The position numbers and the translations under genes were made by a program. The notes under the pieces were generated by a model, which saw only the letters and a list, made by a program, of their open reading frames with translations, made no database searches and was not told the DNA's origin. From contig JAPUJS010000431.1 of assembly GCA_027296045.1 (NCBI GenBank), forward strand, positions 1-15,698: a stretch of 15,698 bases of DNA. The letters are read 5' to 3'. Origin of the DNA: a bacterium (GTDB lineage: Bacteria; Latescibacterota; UBA2968). Shown here piece by piece: positions 8,645-15,648 of the stretch (positions are counted from its first letter, which is position 1; every line of letters starts with the position of its first letter).

Positions 8645-8650
8645 TCAAGA
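8620..8650 (-). repeat. Inverted repeat (12-base arms) over the stop codon of the HAD phosphatase gene
   Basis: Plus-strand arms TCTTGAGGCATC (8620-8631) and GATGTCTCAAGA (8639-8650) are complementary except for one position. That position is G:T on the plus strand and A:C on the minus strand. The loop is seven bases. On the minus-strand transcript the hairpin forms right at the 3' end of the reading frame. No T-tract follows, so a role in termination is doubtful. Stabilising or processing the RNA is an alternative. Confidence 0.5.
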
Positions 8651-9235
8651 AGGTGCAAGGCCGGAAGCGTCGGGTGCCTGGTGTAAAATCCAGTCTGACA
8701 CTTCGGACAGGTCTTTGCCGATGCAGGCGATTTTGTGCAAAGTGTCCGAATCGGCCTGGTCCCGGATTTGTTGGCCAGAGCCTGTGAGTACGAGTGCGCC
8801 GTGACAGCCGACATTCCAGCCGGCCTGGAGGTCGGTGATATTGTCGCCTATCATAATAGAACGCGCCAGGTCCAGGTTGCGTTCAGCGGCGGCCTGGAGG
8901 AGCAGACCGGGTGCCGGTTTGCGACAGTTGCAGATTGTTTTGTCGCCGTATTCGGGATGATGTGGGCAGTAGTAGACGCCGTCTACCTGGGTGCCGATTG
9001 CTGCGAGCTGGCGGTCGAGTTCGCGGTGGATATCTGCCAGATCGGTTTCGGTGATATATCCCCGGGCAATGGCGGACTGATTGGTGATGATCACCACCGG
9101 ATAGCCTGCTTGCTGGAGGCGCGCAATAGCTTCTCCTGCTCCGGGGATCAGTTGAAGGTCTTCGGCACGACGGAGGTGGTGTACGTTGACATTTAACGTA
9201 CCGTCCCGGTCGATGAAAATTGCCGGTTGGCTCAT
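8645..9235 (-). CDS. gmhB: HAD-family phosphatase, GmhB / histidinol-phosphate phosphatase type
   Basis: A 196-residue HAD-superfamily phosphatase. It has FIDRDGTLN (7-15, nucleophile Asp9 and acid/base Asp11), the second motif TNQSAIARG (51-59), the zinc loop YCPHHPEYGDKTICNCRKP (89-107, Cys90, His92, Cys102, Cys104) with Lys106, and the third motif GDNITD (130-135). NQSxIARG and CPHHP fit GmhB, which removes the C7 phosphate of heptose 1,7-bisphosphate. The same fold with a zinc loop forms the N-terminal half of E. coli HisB (histidinol-phosphate phosphatase). The gene overlaps hisB by 4 bases (ATGA) and lies just upstream of the hldC and hldA functions, so context supports either or both roles. 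GmhB fits the motifs better. No other histidinol-phosphate phosphatase is visible. AAGG lies six bases before the ATG. Confidence 0.82.
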   Translation of the reverse strand: MSQPAIFIDRDGTLNVNVHHLRRAEDLQLIPGAGEAIARLQQAGYPVVIITNQSAIARGYITETDLADIHRELDRQLAAIGTQVDGVYYCPHHPEYGDKTICNCRKPAPGLLLQAAAERNLDLARSIMIGDNITDLQAGWNVGCHGALVLTGSGQQIRDQADSDTLHKIACIGKDLSEVSDWILHQAPDASGLAPS

Positions 9236-9825
9236 AGGGTGCCTTTGGTCGATGGAATTCCTTCCACTCTCAGATCGTGCGTCACAGCGGTTCTTAAAGC
9301 CCGGGCAACGGCTTTGAAAATGGCTTCGATACTATGATGGGCATTGGTCCCGCGCAGGAGGTCGATGTGCAGGTTCAAGCGGGCGTTGTCGGAAAATGCC
9401 CGGAAAAATTCCAGACCCAGGATGGTGGGGAAAGTGCCGATCCTTTCCTCGGCGAAGTCGGCGTGGTAGACCAGATAGGGGCGGCCTGAAAGGTCGATGA
9501 CGGCCCGGGCGAGGGCTTCGTCCATCGGGACGTAGCTGGCACCGAATCGGGTGATGCCGGTTTTGTTTCCGAGGGCTTGAAACAGAGCCTGACCCAGGCA
9601 GATGCCGATGTCTTCTACGGTGTGGTGCGTATCGACATCCAGATCTCCCCGGCAAGTGACGTTCAGATCAAACAGACCGTGCCGTGCAAGGGCGGTGAGC
9701 ATGTGGTCGAAAAAGCCGATGCCGGTTTCGGATGTACAGGTGCCGGATCCGTCGAGGGTGAAGGTAATGTCGATATCGGTTTCTGAGGTTTTGCGCTGGA
9801 TATGTGCAGTACGAGGGTCGGGCAT
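9232..9825 (-). CDS. hisB: Imidazoleglycerol-phosphate dehydratase
   Basis: A 197-residue monofunctional IGPD (the C-terminal half of enterobacterial HisB). It dehydrates imidazole glycerol phosphate to imidazole acetol phosphate in histidine synthesis. All metal-binding signatures are present: GIGFFDHML (35-43), DTHHTVED (65-72) and NAHHSIEAIFKA (161-172). The latter two are the two histidine/glutamate motifs that hold the manganese ions. The start at 9825 is preferred over the in-frame ATG at 9837 because GGGG lies six bases before it and the 9837 codon has no ribosome site. It begins 42 bases after the enolase-superfamily gene and overlaps the phosphatase gene by ATGA. The phosphatase domain fused to it in enterobacteria is here a separate, adjacent gene. 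Confidence 0.93.
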   Translation of the reverse strand: MPDPRTAHIQRKTSETDIDITFTLDGSGTCTSETGIGFFDHMLTALARHGLFDLNVTCRGDLDVDTHHTVEDIGICLGQALFQALGNKTGITRFGASYVPMDEALARAVIDLSGRPYLVYHADFAEERIGTFPTILGLEFFRAFSDNARLNLHIDLLRGTNAHHSIEAIFKAVARALRTAVTHDLRVEGIPSTKGTL

Positions 9826-9867
9826 TGGTTTCCCCATTTGGGCAAGGCATTCATTTCTGGTTCTTAT

Positions 9868-11271
9868 TCAGGCTGAGGTCGCTACGGGTTCAGGGAGTGT
9901 GCGTTCGATTTCGTCAACCCGATATCCAAAACCCGGGCCTTCAATCGAGGACAGGTCCAGGGTGCCGTTGGTGCGTCGGTAGAGACCAGGGTGGATTTCA
10001 GCTTCTTTTAGAGAGGCTTCGGGATAGAATTGCATGGCATTGGTTTCTACGCCCATAATGGTTCCTGCATGGGCGGCCAGGAGGACGTGGGGAATTTGTG
10101 CCAGCATCGGATTGGTGAGGTCCTGAACCATCAATGTCATGCCGTGGGCTTTGGCCCAGCAGAGGGAGAGCAGGGCACCGGTCTGGGTCTTGCAGGTTTT
10201 CAAGGCCACGCCGGTCCAGCCCAAACTGCGGCCGAGTTTGACCAGGTGCCAGTCGTGGGCGCTTTCGTCCATGAAAAGCGGTTTGCGGGCCGAAACGCTG
10301 TGCACATCGATTCGATGGGTTTCCAGATCATAGGGGAAGGGCTGTTCTACATAGAGAATCATGCCATACAGGCGCGGGTGTTCTACGACCAGCCTGTCGA
10401 GGATTTCGTTGACGTAGTCGGGGTGTTCTACGGTGCAATTAAAATCGGTGGTCAGCCAGCGCACCCCGTTTGCTTCTCCAATCTGCCCGACCTGTACCAG
10501 GCGTTCATAGTCCCAGGCTGAGTCGTTGCCGCGTAGTTTAACTTTGAGGCATTGCAGACCGTCCTGGACGATCCAGTCGCTTAAAAGGACAGGATAACCA
10601 TCGTTGGGTTCGGAGCCGTCCAGTTCGGATTCTTGAATCGGGTCTACGCCTCCTACAAGGTGCCAGGCCGGGAGCACGTTTGGGCGAGGGGTGGCGAAGA
10701 AATCCTGGGGATAAGTTCCGGCAAATGAGACGGTCGCCCCTTCTGCTGGGGTGAGGAATCGGGCCAGGTCCACGTTCATCCAATCAGCGTTGTAGGTTTC
10801 GTAGGTGTTGCGCTGATGGCATATACCGTAGGCGTCGTGGAGGGCGATGTCGAAGGCCGAGCAGCAGACCAGGGCGGCCAGATAGGGCATCGGTTCGGCG
10901 TTTCCCCGTTCTCGATTGAATGCTTCTAACAGGGGCGGCAGCTTGTTTTCCTGGAAGGCGTATCCGACTTCGAGGGGGTGGCCGGTTGTCTCAAAGGTGG
11001 CCCAGGTTTCAGCGAGTTGAACCGTGAAGGTTTTGAGGGCCTGCTCTCGTTCTTCGTAGGACAGGGCGCTGGGCCAGACCCACTGTACGCTTAAAGGGGT
11101 TTCTCCCCAGCCTTCGGCGGTTTGACCTCCGATATTTGTGACCTGCATACAGACCCGGGCACAGGTAACGTGGGTCAAAATCTCGGGGCCGAATTTAAGG
11201 GGGACCCGGGTTTCGACCGGGAGAAAATAGAGGGCCGTTTTGGTGGGGCGAATGTCGGTGTCTTTTCCCAT
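9868..11271 (-). CDS. Enolase-superfamily (mandelate racemase/muconate lactonizing type) protein
   Basis: A 467-residue protein, longer than the usual 350-400. The C-terminal barrel carries the expected active-site pattern: LKVKLRGND (242-250, Lys243 and Lys245 as KxK), TTDFNC (274-279, metal ligand Asp276 with Asn278), YVEQPF (307-312, Glu309), FMDES (333-337, Asp335/Glu336) and VALKTCKTQTG (355-365, Lys358 as the second general base). A KxK on one side and a lysine on the other fits the muconate lactonizing/dipeptide epimerase subgroup, so it is probably catalytically active. It should abstract a proton next to a carboxylate with magnesium help. The substrate is unknown. An insertion at about 150-235 accounts for the extra length. 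It lies between hisC (TAATG, one-base overlap, GGAG eight bases before the ATG) and hisB. No known histidine step needs such an enzyme. Confidence 0.85.
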   Translation of the reverse strand: MGKDTDIRPTKTALYFLPVETRVPLKFGPEILTHVTCARVCMQVTNIGGQTAEGWGETPLSVQWVWPSALSYEEREQALKTFTVQLAETWATFETTGHPLEVGYAFQENKLPPLLEAFNRERGNAEPMPYLAALVCCSAFDIALHDAYGICHQRNTYETYNADWMNVDLARFLTPAEGATVSFAGTYPQDFFATPRPNVLPAWHLVGGVDPIQESELDGSEPNDGYPVLLSDWIVQDGLQCLKVKLRGNDSAWDYERLVQVGQIGEANGVRWLTTDFNCTVEHPDYVNEILDRLVVEHPRLYGMILYVEQPFPYDLETHRIDVHSVSARKPLFMDESAHDWHLVKLGRSLGWTGVALKTCKTQTGALLSLCWAKAHGMTLMVQDLTNPMLAQIPHVLLAAHAGTIMGVETNAMQFYPEASLKEAEIHPGLYRRTNGTLDLSSIEGPGFGYRVDEIERTLPEPVATSA

Positions 11272-12353
11272 TAGGGGGTCTCCCTGAGCGTTTTTTCAAG
11301 TGCTTTGAGGAAGCAGTCGTTTTCTTCTTGCGTGCCAATGCTGACTCGAAGCGCCTTCGAGAGCATCGGATAGGATGTGACGTTGCGGATCAATATGCCT
11401 TGTTCGACCAGGCCGTTGAAGACGGCTTCGGGGTCTTCGACTTCAAAGAGGATTAAATTGGCCTGCGAGGGGTAGGGATGCGCTCCGTTCAGGGCTTGCA
11501 AGGCATGGAACAGGCGTTGCCGTTCGGCCAGGATTGCTTCGATGCGCTCCTGGATGAGTTGCTTTTGCTGCACGATTTCCATCGCCGCGGTGTAAGAGAA
11601 TAGGTTGATGTCGAACGGGATTTTCCCTTTTACGATTTCCTGTGTGATATCGGGGTGGGCGATGAGGTAGCCAATGCGGATACCGGCAGCGCCGAAGGCT
11701 TTGGAGAAGGTTTTGAGCACGACCAGGTTGGGGTGTTCAGGCAATAGGTCGAGGGCGGTGTGATCGCTAAATTCTCCGTAGGCTTCGTCCAGGAGGACCA
11801 GGGCATCGGTTTGGGAGAGCAGCGCTTTCAAATCGTTATTGGAGATGGCGCATCCGGTGGGGTTGTTGGGAGAGCAGAGAATGACCGTGTGGGCGTTTTC
11901 TTTGTGAATGGCTTTTTGGATGGCCGGGATGTCGAAGGTGAATGCTGGGGTGAGGGGGACAGAGATGGTCCGGCCGTTGAAGAGGCCGGTGTATAGACCA
12001 TAAAGGGAAAAGGATGGAGACGGGATGACCACCGGGGCGTCGGGATGGGTGGTGAGGGCCAGGAAGAGCTGGATGAGGGTGTTGGAGCCGTTACAGACAA
12101 TGACCTGGTTGGGAGAGACGTTGACGTGATCGGCCAGGGCAGCGGCCAGGTCCAGGGGCATAGGGTCGGGATAGCGGGACCAGGGACGGGTGGAGACGGT
12201 TTTGAGAATCTGGGCTTTCAGGTCTTCGGGGACGTCGAACGGGCTTTCGTTTTGGTTTAGTTTGATGGGGCAGTCGTAGGCTTTGAGGTGATAGCCTTCG
12301 ATGGCGCGGACCTGGGGGTTGATTCTGTGGAGAGGAGGCGTTGGTGGTGTCAT
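11271..12353 (-). CDS. hisC: Histidinol-phosphate aminotransferase
   Basis: A 360-residue fold-type I PLP aminotransferase that turns imidazole acetol phosphate into histidinol phosphate using glutamate. Visible residues include KLNQNESPFDVP (31-42), SPNNPTG (161-167, Asn164), LLDEAYGEF (187-195, Asp189 and Tyr192), TFSKAFGAAGIRIGY (215-229, Schiff-base Lys218) and ALRVSIGT (334-341, Arg336 for the substrate carboxylate/phosphate). The chosen ATG at 12353 lies four bases after the hisD stop. The frame is open upstream to 12560, but that extension lies inside hisD and is Pro/Lys-rich without family similarity. Length and motifs are normal for HisC. It ends TAATG on the start of the enolase-superfamily gene. 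A role in aromatic amino acid transamination is possible, as in other HisC proteins, but its place in the his genes makes the histidine role primary. Confidence 0.94.
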   Translation of the reverse strand: MTPPTPPLHRINPQVRAIEGYHLKAYDCPIKLNQNESPFDVPEDLKAQILKTVSTRPWSRYPDPMPLDLAAALADHVNVSPNQVIVCNGSNTLIQLFLALTTHPDAPVVIPSPSFSLYGLYTGLFNGRTISVPLTPAFTFDIPAIQKAIHKENAHTVILCSPNNPTGCAISNNDLKALLSQTDALVLLDEAYGEFSDHTALDLLPEHPNLVVLKTFSKAFGAAGIRIGYLIAHPDITQEIVKGKIPFDINLFSYTAAMEIVQQKQLIQERIEAILAERQRLFHALQALNGAHPYPSQANLILFEVEDPEAVFNGLVEQGILIRNVTSYPMLSKALRVSIGTQEENDCFLKALEKTLRETP

Positions 12354-12357
12354 CCTG

Positions 12358-13653
12358 CTATGTTTGCCTTTTGCGAATCGCATTGGCATGGGCATCCAGG
12401 CCTTCGGCTTCGGCCATGGTGATAATATGGCCGGCGGTTTTTTGGAGGCGTTTGGGGGTGTAGTGTACGATACTGATATTTTTTGTGAAGGTGTCGACTC
12501 CGACGGAGGAGGCGAAGCGGGCGGCACCGGCGGTGGGTAAGATGTGATTTGTACCGGCATAGTAATCGCCTACGGGCTCGGAGGAGGCGGTGCCCAAAAA
12601 GATGGCACCGGCGTGACGAACCGATTCCAGGTGAGACCAGGGGTCGTCTACGATGAGTTCGAGGTGCTCGGGGGCGATCCGATTGGACAGGTCGATGGCT
12701 TCGGCCAGATCTTTGACGATCACAACGGCACCGTAATTTTTCAGGGCCTGTTCGATGGCTTCCCGGTGTGTCAGATCGGCGGCCTGGATTTGGACTTCCT
12801 GGGCGACTTTTTGGGCCAGGTCTGCAGACGGGGTGATGCAAAGGGCGGCTTCAAAGCCGCTTCCGTGTTCGGCCTGTGAGAGCAAGTCTGCAGCTATGTG
12901 GGAAGGATCGGCACCGGTATCGGCGATGACGACGATTTCGCTGGGGCCGGCGACCATATCGATATCGACGGTTCCAAAGACGCGTTTTTTGGCAATCTGG
13001 ACCGAGGGGTGGCCCGGGCCGACCAGTTTGTCGACTTTGGGCACGCTTTCGGTACCATAGGCCAGGGCGGCCACGGCCTGGGCACCAAACATCTTGTAGA
13101 TTTCTGTGATGCCTAAAATATGCGCAGCGGCAAGCACGGCCGGGTGGACCGTTCCATTCGGTTGCGGGGGAGTGGCCACGCAAAGGTGGGGCACGCCTGC
13201 GATTTGAGCAGGGATGGCGGCCATCAAGAGGGTAGAAAAGAGGGGGGCGCTGGCGCCGGGAATGAGCAGGGCCACCCGTTCGAGCGGCAGCAGGCGTTTT
13301 CCGAGAATAACGCCGTCTCCATCTTCGATAAACCACGATGTTTGTTTCTGAGCGCTGTGAAATCGTCGGATGTTGTCTGCTGCTGCGGTGATAACTTCGA
13401 TGAGGTTGGAGTCGGTATCCCTGTAGGCTGTCTCGATTTCGGATTGGGTCACCCGGAGGTCTTCTGCCCGAAGGAGGACACCGTCGAACTTGTGGGTGTA
13501 TTCCAGGAGGGCCCGATCGCCCTGGTGACGTACGGCGGAGATGATTTCCTGGACTGTGGCTTCCAGTTCGGGGGTGAAATCGGTGGTACGAGACACGATG
13601 GCGTGGAGCTTATCGGGGAGTGGGTCGGAGGTGTATTCGACGATGTCGATCAT
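12358..13653 (-). CDS. hisD: Histidinol dehydrogenase
   Basis: A 431-residue enzyme for the last two steps of histidine synthesis, oxidising histidinol to histidine with NAD. Zinc ligands align with the E. coli enzyme: Gln260 and His263 (LLSQAEHG), Asp363 (GDYYAGTNH) and His422 (DAHANAIRK). The catalytic pair is Glu329-His330 (APEHLEL). AGPSEIVVIAD (235-245) and TNHILPT (368-374) are standard. Two loops differ from E. coli: IPGASAPLFSTLLM (131-144), and GPGHPSVQIAKK (212-223) where GPGN-aromatic is usual. I read these as a lineage variant, not as loss of function. It starts 81 bases after hisG with no clear ribosome site. A stem of six bases (13691-13716) lies in that gap. hisC follows after four bases. 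Confidence 0.94.
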   Translation of the reverse strand: MIDIVEYTSDPLPDKLHAIVSRTTDFTPELEATVQEIISAVRHQGDRALLEYTHKFDGVLLRAEDLRVTQSEIETAYRDTDSNLIEVITAAADNIRRFHSAQKQTSWFIEDGDGVILGKRLLPLERVALLIPGASAPLFSTLLMAAIPAQIAGVPHLCVATPPQPNGTVHPAVLAAAHILGITEIYKMFGAQAVAALAYGTESVPKVDKLVGPGHPSVQIAKKRVFGTVDIDMVAGPSEIVVIADTGADPSHIAADLLSQAEHGSGFEAALCITPSADLAQKVAQEVQIQAADLTHREAIEQALKNYGAVVIVKDLAEAIDLSNRIAPEHLELIVDDPWSHLESVRHAGAIFLGTASSEPVGDYYAGTNHILPTAGAARFASSVGVDTFTKNISIVHYTPKRLQKTAGHIITMAEAEGLDAHANAIRKRQT

Positions 13654-13734
13654 GGGTGAAGATAGGATCTGTCTGTGGGCTGGAGAATGTGCCTACGAAT
13701 CGGTGTGCTGGTAGGCTCTTTGGCGACGATGGGT

Positions 13735-14613
13735 TCAATAGATGACTTTGTTCAATGGATATTCGATGATGCCTTCGGCCCCGATTTTTTTGAGCTGGGG
13801 AATGATGTCGCGCACGACATTCTCATCCACGATGACTTCGATGGCCACCCAGTCTTCGTTCAGGAGGTTGGAGATGGTCGGATTGTTCAGGGCCGGCAGG
13901 TGTTCGACCACGACATGGAGGTCTTTGCGGCGAACGTTCATTTTGAGGCCGACTTTGTCTTCGGCCTGAAAAGCGCCTATGAGAAGGGTGGCGATATTCT
14001 GCGCTTTCTCACGTTTCCAGGGGTCTTTCCAGGCCTTTTTATTGGCAATAAACCGGGGGGTAGTTTCAAACATGGTTTCCACAATGCGTAGCTTGTTGGC
14101 CCGAAGGGAGGATCCGGTTTCGGTAATCTCGGCAATGGCATCGACCAGGCCGGGCACCTGGACTTTGGCCTCGGTAGAACCCCACGAATACTCCACGTTG
14201 GCTACCACGCCTTTTTCCTGGAGGTAGGACCGGGTGGCATGAACCAGTTCGGTGGCGATGCGTTTGCCCTGGAGGTCCTGAACCGAGTGGATGGGGGCGT
14301 CTTCGGGCACAGCGATGACCCAGCGGGCCGGCTGCGAGGTGGTTTTGCTGTATTGGAATTCGGCAATTTCGACAATATCGGCACCGTTTTCCAAAATCCA
14401 ATCGATACCGGTCAGGCCCACATCCAGGACACCCTGTTCCACATACCGGGCAATTTCCTGGGCGCGGAGGAAGAGGCCTTCTAACTCGGGATCATCGATC
14501 GTTGGTGTGTAAGATCGATAACTGGCTCGGATTCGATACCCGGCTTTGGCAAAGAGGTTGAGTGTCGACTCTTGCAAACTGCCGGATGGCAGGCCAATTT
14601 TTAGAAGGGACAT
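13735..14613 (-). CDS. hisG: ATP phosphoribosyltransferase, long form (HisG_L)
   Basis: A 292-residue enzyme that joins ATP and PRPP in the first, feedback-controlled step of histidine synthesis. The two-lobed catalytic part is at about 1-212, with KIGLPSGSLQESTLNLFAKAG at the start and the PRPP loop DAIAEITETGSSLRANKL (158-175). An ACT-like regulatory domain (~213-292) contains GLKMNVRRKDL and ends with GIIEYPLNKVIY. The long form works without HisZ and is inhibited directly by histidine. The ATG at 14613 is preferred. AAGGAG lies upstream with a long spacing of about 12 bases. An in-frame TTG ten codons earlier would add residues that do not fit the family start. It is the first gene of the block, 130 bases after the terminator of the PilZ-like gene. 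Confidence 0.94.
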   Translation of the reverse strand: MSLLKIGLPSGSLQESTLNLFAKAGYRIRASYRSYTPTIDDPELEGLFLRAQEIARYVEQGVLDVGLTGIDWILENGADIVEIAEFQYSKTTSQPARWVIAVPEDAPIHSVQDLQGKRIATELVHATRSYLQEKGVVANVEYSWGSTEAKVQVPGLVDAIAEITETGSSLRANKLRIVETMFETTPRFIANKKAWKDPWKREKAQNIATLLIGAFQAEDKVGLKMNVRRKDLHVVVEHLPALNNPTISNLLNEDWVAIEVIVDENVVRDIIPQLKKIGAEGIIEYPLNKVIY

Positions 14614-14743
14614 TGCGGCTGGTTTCTCCTTAGCATAAGACAAACAAAAATACAGGCATTTAGATCCCGTTAAAGATAAGCTTTTTGGAATGGATTGGGA
14701 AATTTTTGTCGTATCGTATGATCTTGCAACCGGGGATGGAGAT
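14614..14743 (-). promoter_or_regulatory. Leader/promoter region of the his-heptose block
   Basis: A 130-base region between the terminator of the preceding gene and hisG, the only place in the window where a promoter for the block is expected. A weak sigma70-like match on the minus strand is TTCCCA (14696-14701), 17 bases, TATCTT (14673-14678), each 4 of 6 to consensus. A nine-codon frame (14630-14659) ends in TAA directly before the AAGGAG of hisG. There is no run of His codons, so the enterobacterial type of his attenuator is not supported. No T-box or other riboswitch-like structure was recognised by eye. Confidence 0.35.
14630..14659 (-). CDS. Possible nine-residue leader ORF before hisG
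   Basis: ATG at 14659 encodes MPVFLFVLC and stops at TAA 14632-14630, immediately followed by GGAG of the hisG ribosome site. CGGGA lies about six bases before its ATG. The peptide is hydrophobic and lacks histidine. If translated, it could couple ribosomes to hisG, whose own SD is far from its ATG. It conflicts with the weak promoter match in the same region, which would start the RNA very close to this ATG. Such short frames arise easily by chance. Confidence 0.2.
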   Translation of the reverse strand: MPVFLFVLC

Positions 14744-14775
14744 AAAAAAAAGTCCCAAAGACCGGCTTTGGGGCT
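14744..14775 (-). terminator. Intrinsic terminator of the PilZ-like gene
   Basis: On the minus strand AGCCCCAAAG (14775-14766), loop CCGGT, then CTTTGGGACT (14760-14751) form a ten-position stem with one mismatch, followed directly by eight T (14751-14744, the first shared with the stem). It sits about 33 bases after the stop of the PilZ-like gene. This is a textbook rho-independent terminator and separates that gene from the histidine block. Confidence 0.85.
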
Positions 14776-14807
14776 CTTAATATTATGTCTGAAAGTGGTG
14801 TGAAAGA

Positions 14808-15644
14808 TTACCGATTCTGGCTTTCAATAAAGGCGATTAGGCCGTTGAGCGAGGTATGAATTTCCTGGAAATGCTTATTTTCTTTGAAATCTCGGATCAA
14901 GTCCCAGCGGTCGTAACTAAAAGAATCCCGTGAATATTCGGAGGGATCATAATAGAATTTGACACCAAGCCCGGTGATGGTCGGATATTCTCCGTCCTTG
15001 ACCTGGGCGTTTTCGGTGTTGACATTGCCGTTTTCATACAAGGGTCCGCTGGTGGATTCTATGCGGACGATCTTTGACAGAATTTGAATCTTCATCGGGA
15101 TATCGGGCTGGTAGATCTCGGTTTCCCGGTTGAATCGGATTTTGGGATAAAAGTTTAAAAGGTAGCAGGTATTGACCAGGGTATTGACTTTGTCCTCTAT
15201 GCGCATCGATAGGTGATCGGATCCGAGGATGTAGTTCATAAATTCATCCGTCGGGTCCATCTTGATGCCGCCGATACCGAAATCGATGAGGTCGATTGGG
15301 AGTCCGGCCTCTCTCCGGATGTCGCCATTGGTCCGGACCGTCATGTTTTCGGTTCCGACCCGGGTGACTTCGGAAATCATGTCGTAATATTCGGTGGGGG
15401 ATTCGGCGCTGACGGTGGTGTTGAAGTTCAGGACAATGGTATCGCCGTCCTTCAAGTTGAAGGGGTCCTTCCGGTCGGAGACCAGGCTGGGCGGCTTTCG
15501 AATGTAGAAGCTACGGGATTCTTCCTGACGCTGGGTTTCCAGTTTTCTGGCCGTTTCCAGCCCCAGCACATCCGATTTGCCCATGTCTAACAGGGCGACC
15601 TTGTTGGATCGGTCGTCCATATAGGGTTTGCCCACAAAGACCAC
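14808..15644 (-). CDS. PilZ-like domain protein (5' end probably frameshifted)
   Basis: A 278-residue reading frame from GTG 15644, with an ATG at 15620 as alternative. The middle and C-terminal parts look like a PilZ domain. There is a basic stretch NGDIRREAG (106-114), the turn IDLIDFGIGGIKM (117-129) where PilZ usually has D/N-x-S-x-x-G, further strands, and a closing GLGVKFYY (225-232) before a terminal helix ending AFIESQNR. PilZ domains bind cyclic di-GMP. Here Gly replaces Ser and the arginines are unusually spaced, so binding is uncertain. Residues ~62-105 may form a preceding YcgR-N/PilZN-like beta domain. The gene probably starts at ATG 15694 in another frame. One extra base in the A-run at 15649-15653 would join MGSRVQFVVTSTKPK to NRVVFVGKPYMDDRS and give 295 residues. 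An intrinsic terminator follows. Confidence 0.6.
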   Translation of the reverse strand: MVFVGKPYMDDRSNKVALLDMGKSDVLGLETARKLETQRQEESRSFYIRKPPSLVSDRKDPFNLKDGDTIVLNFNTTVSAESPTEYYDMISEVTRVGTENMTVRTNGDIRREAGLPIDLIDFGIGGIKMDPTDEFMNYILGSDHLSMRIEDKVNTLVNTCYLLNFYPKIRFNRETEIYQPDIPMKIQILSKIVRIESTSGPLYENGNVNTENAQVKDGEYPTITGLGVKFYYDPSEYSRDSFSYDRWDLIRDFKENKHFQEIHTSLNGLIAFIESQNR

Positions 15645-15648
15645 CCGG

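Noticed and set aside
9826..9867. Small gene or regulatory element between the enolase-superfamily gene and hisB
   Set aside because: Only 42 bases, with nothing but the hisB ribosome site and an unused in-frame ATG at 9837.
12354..12560. Longer N-terminus for HisC
   Set aside because: The extra 69 residues overlap hisD coding sequence and match nothing in HisC. The ATG four bases after the hisD stop is the normal start.
13691..13716. Six-bp inverted repeat in the hisG-hisD gap as a terminator
   Set aside because: The loop is 14 bases and no T-tract follows on the minus strand. Probably chance.
14614..14743. Histidine attenuator or T-box before hisG
   Set aside because: There is no run of His codons, and no terminator/antiterminator pair belonging to hisG could be seen. 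The one strong hairpin belongs to the preceding gene.
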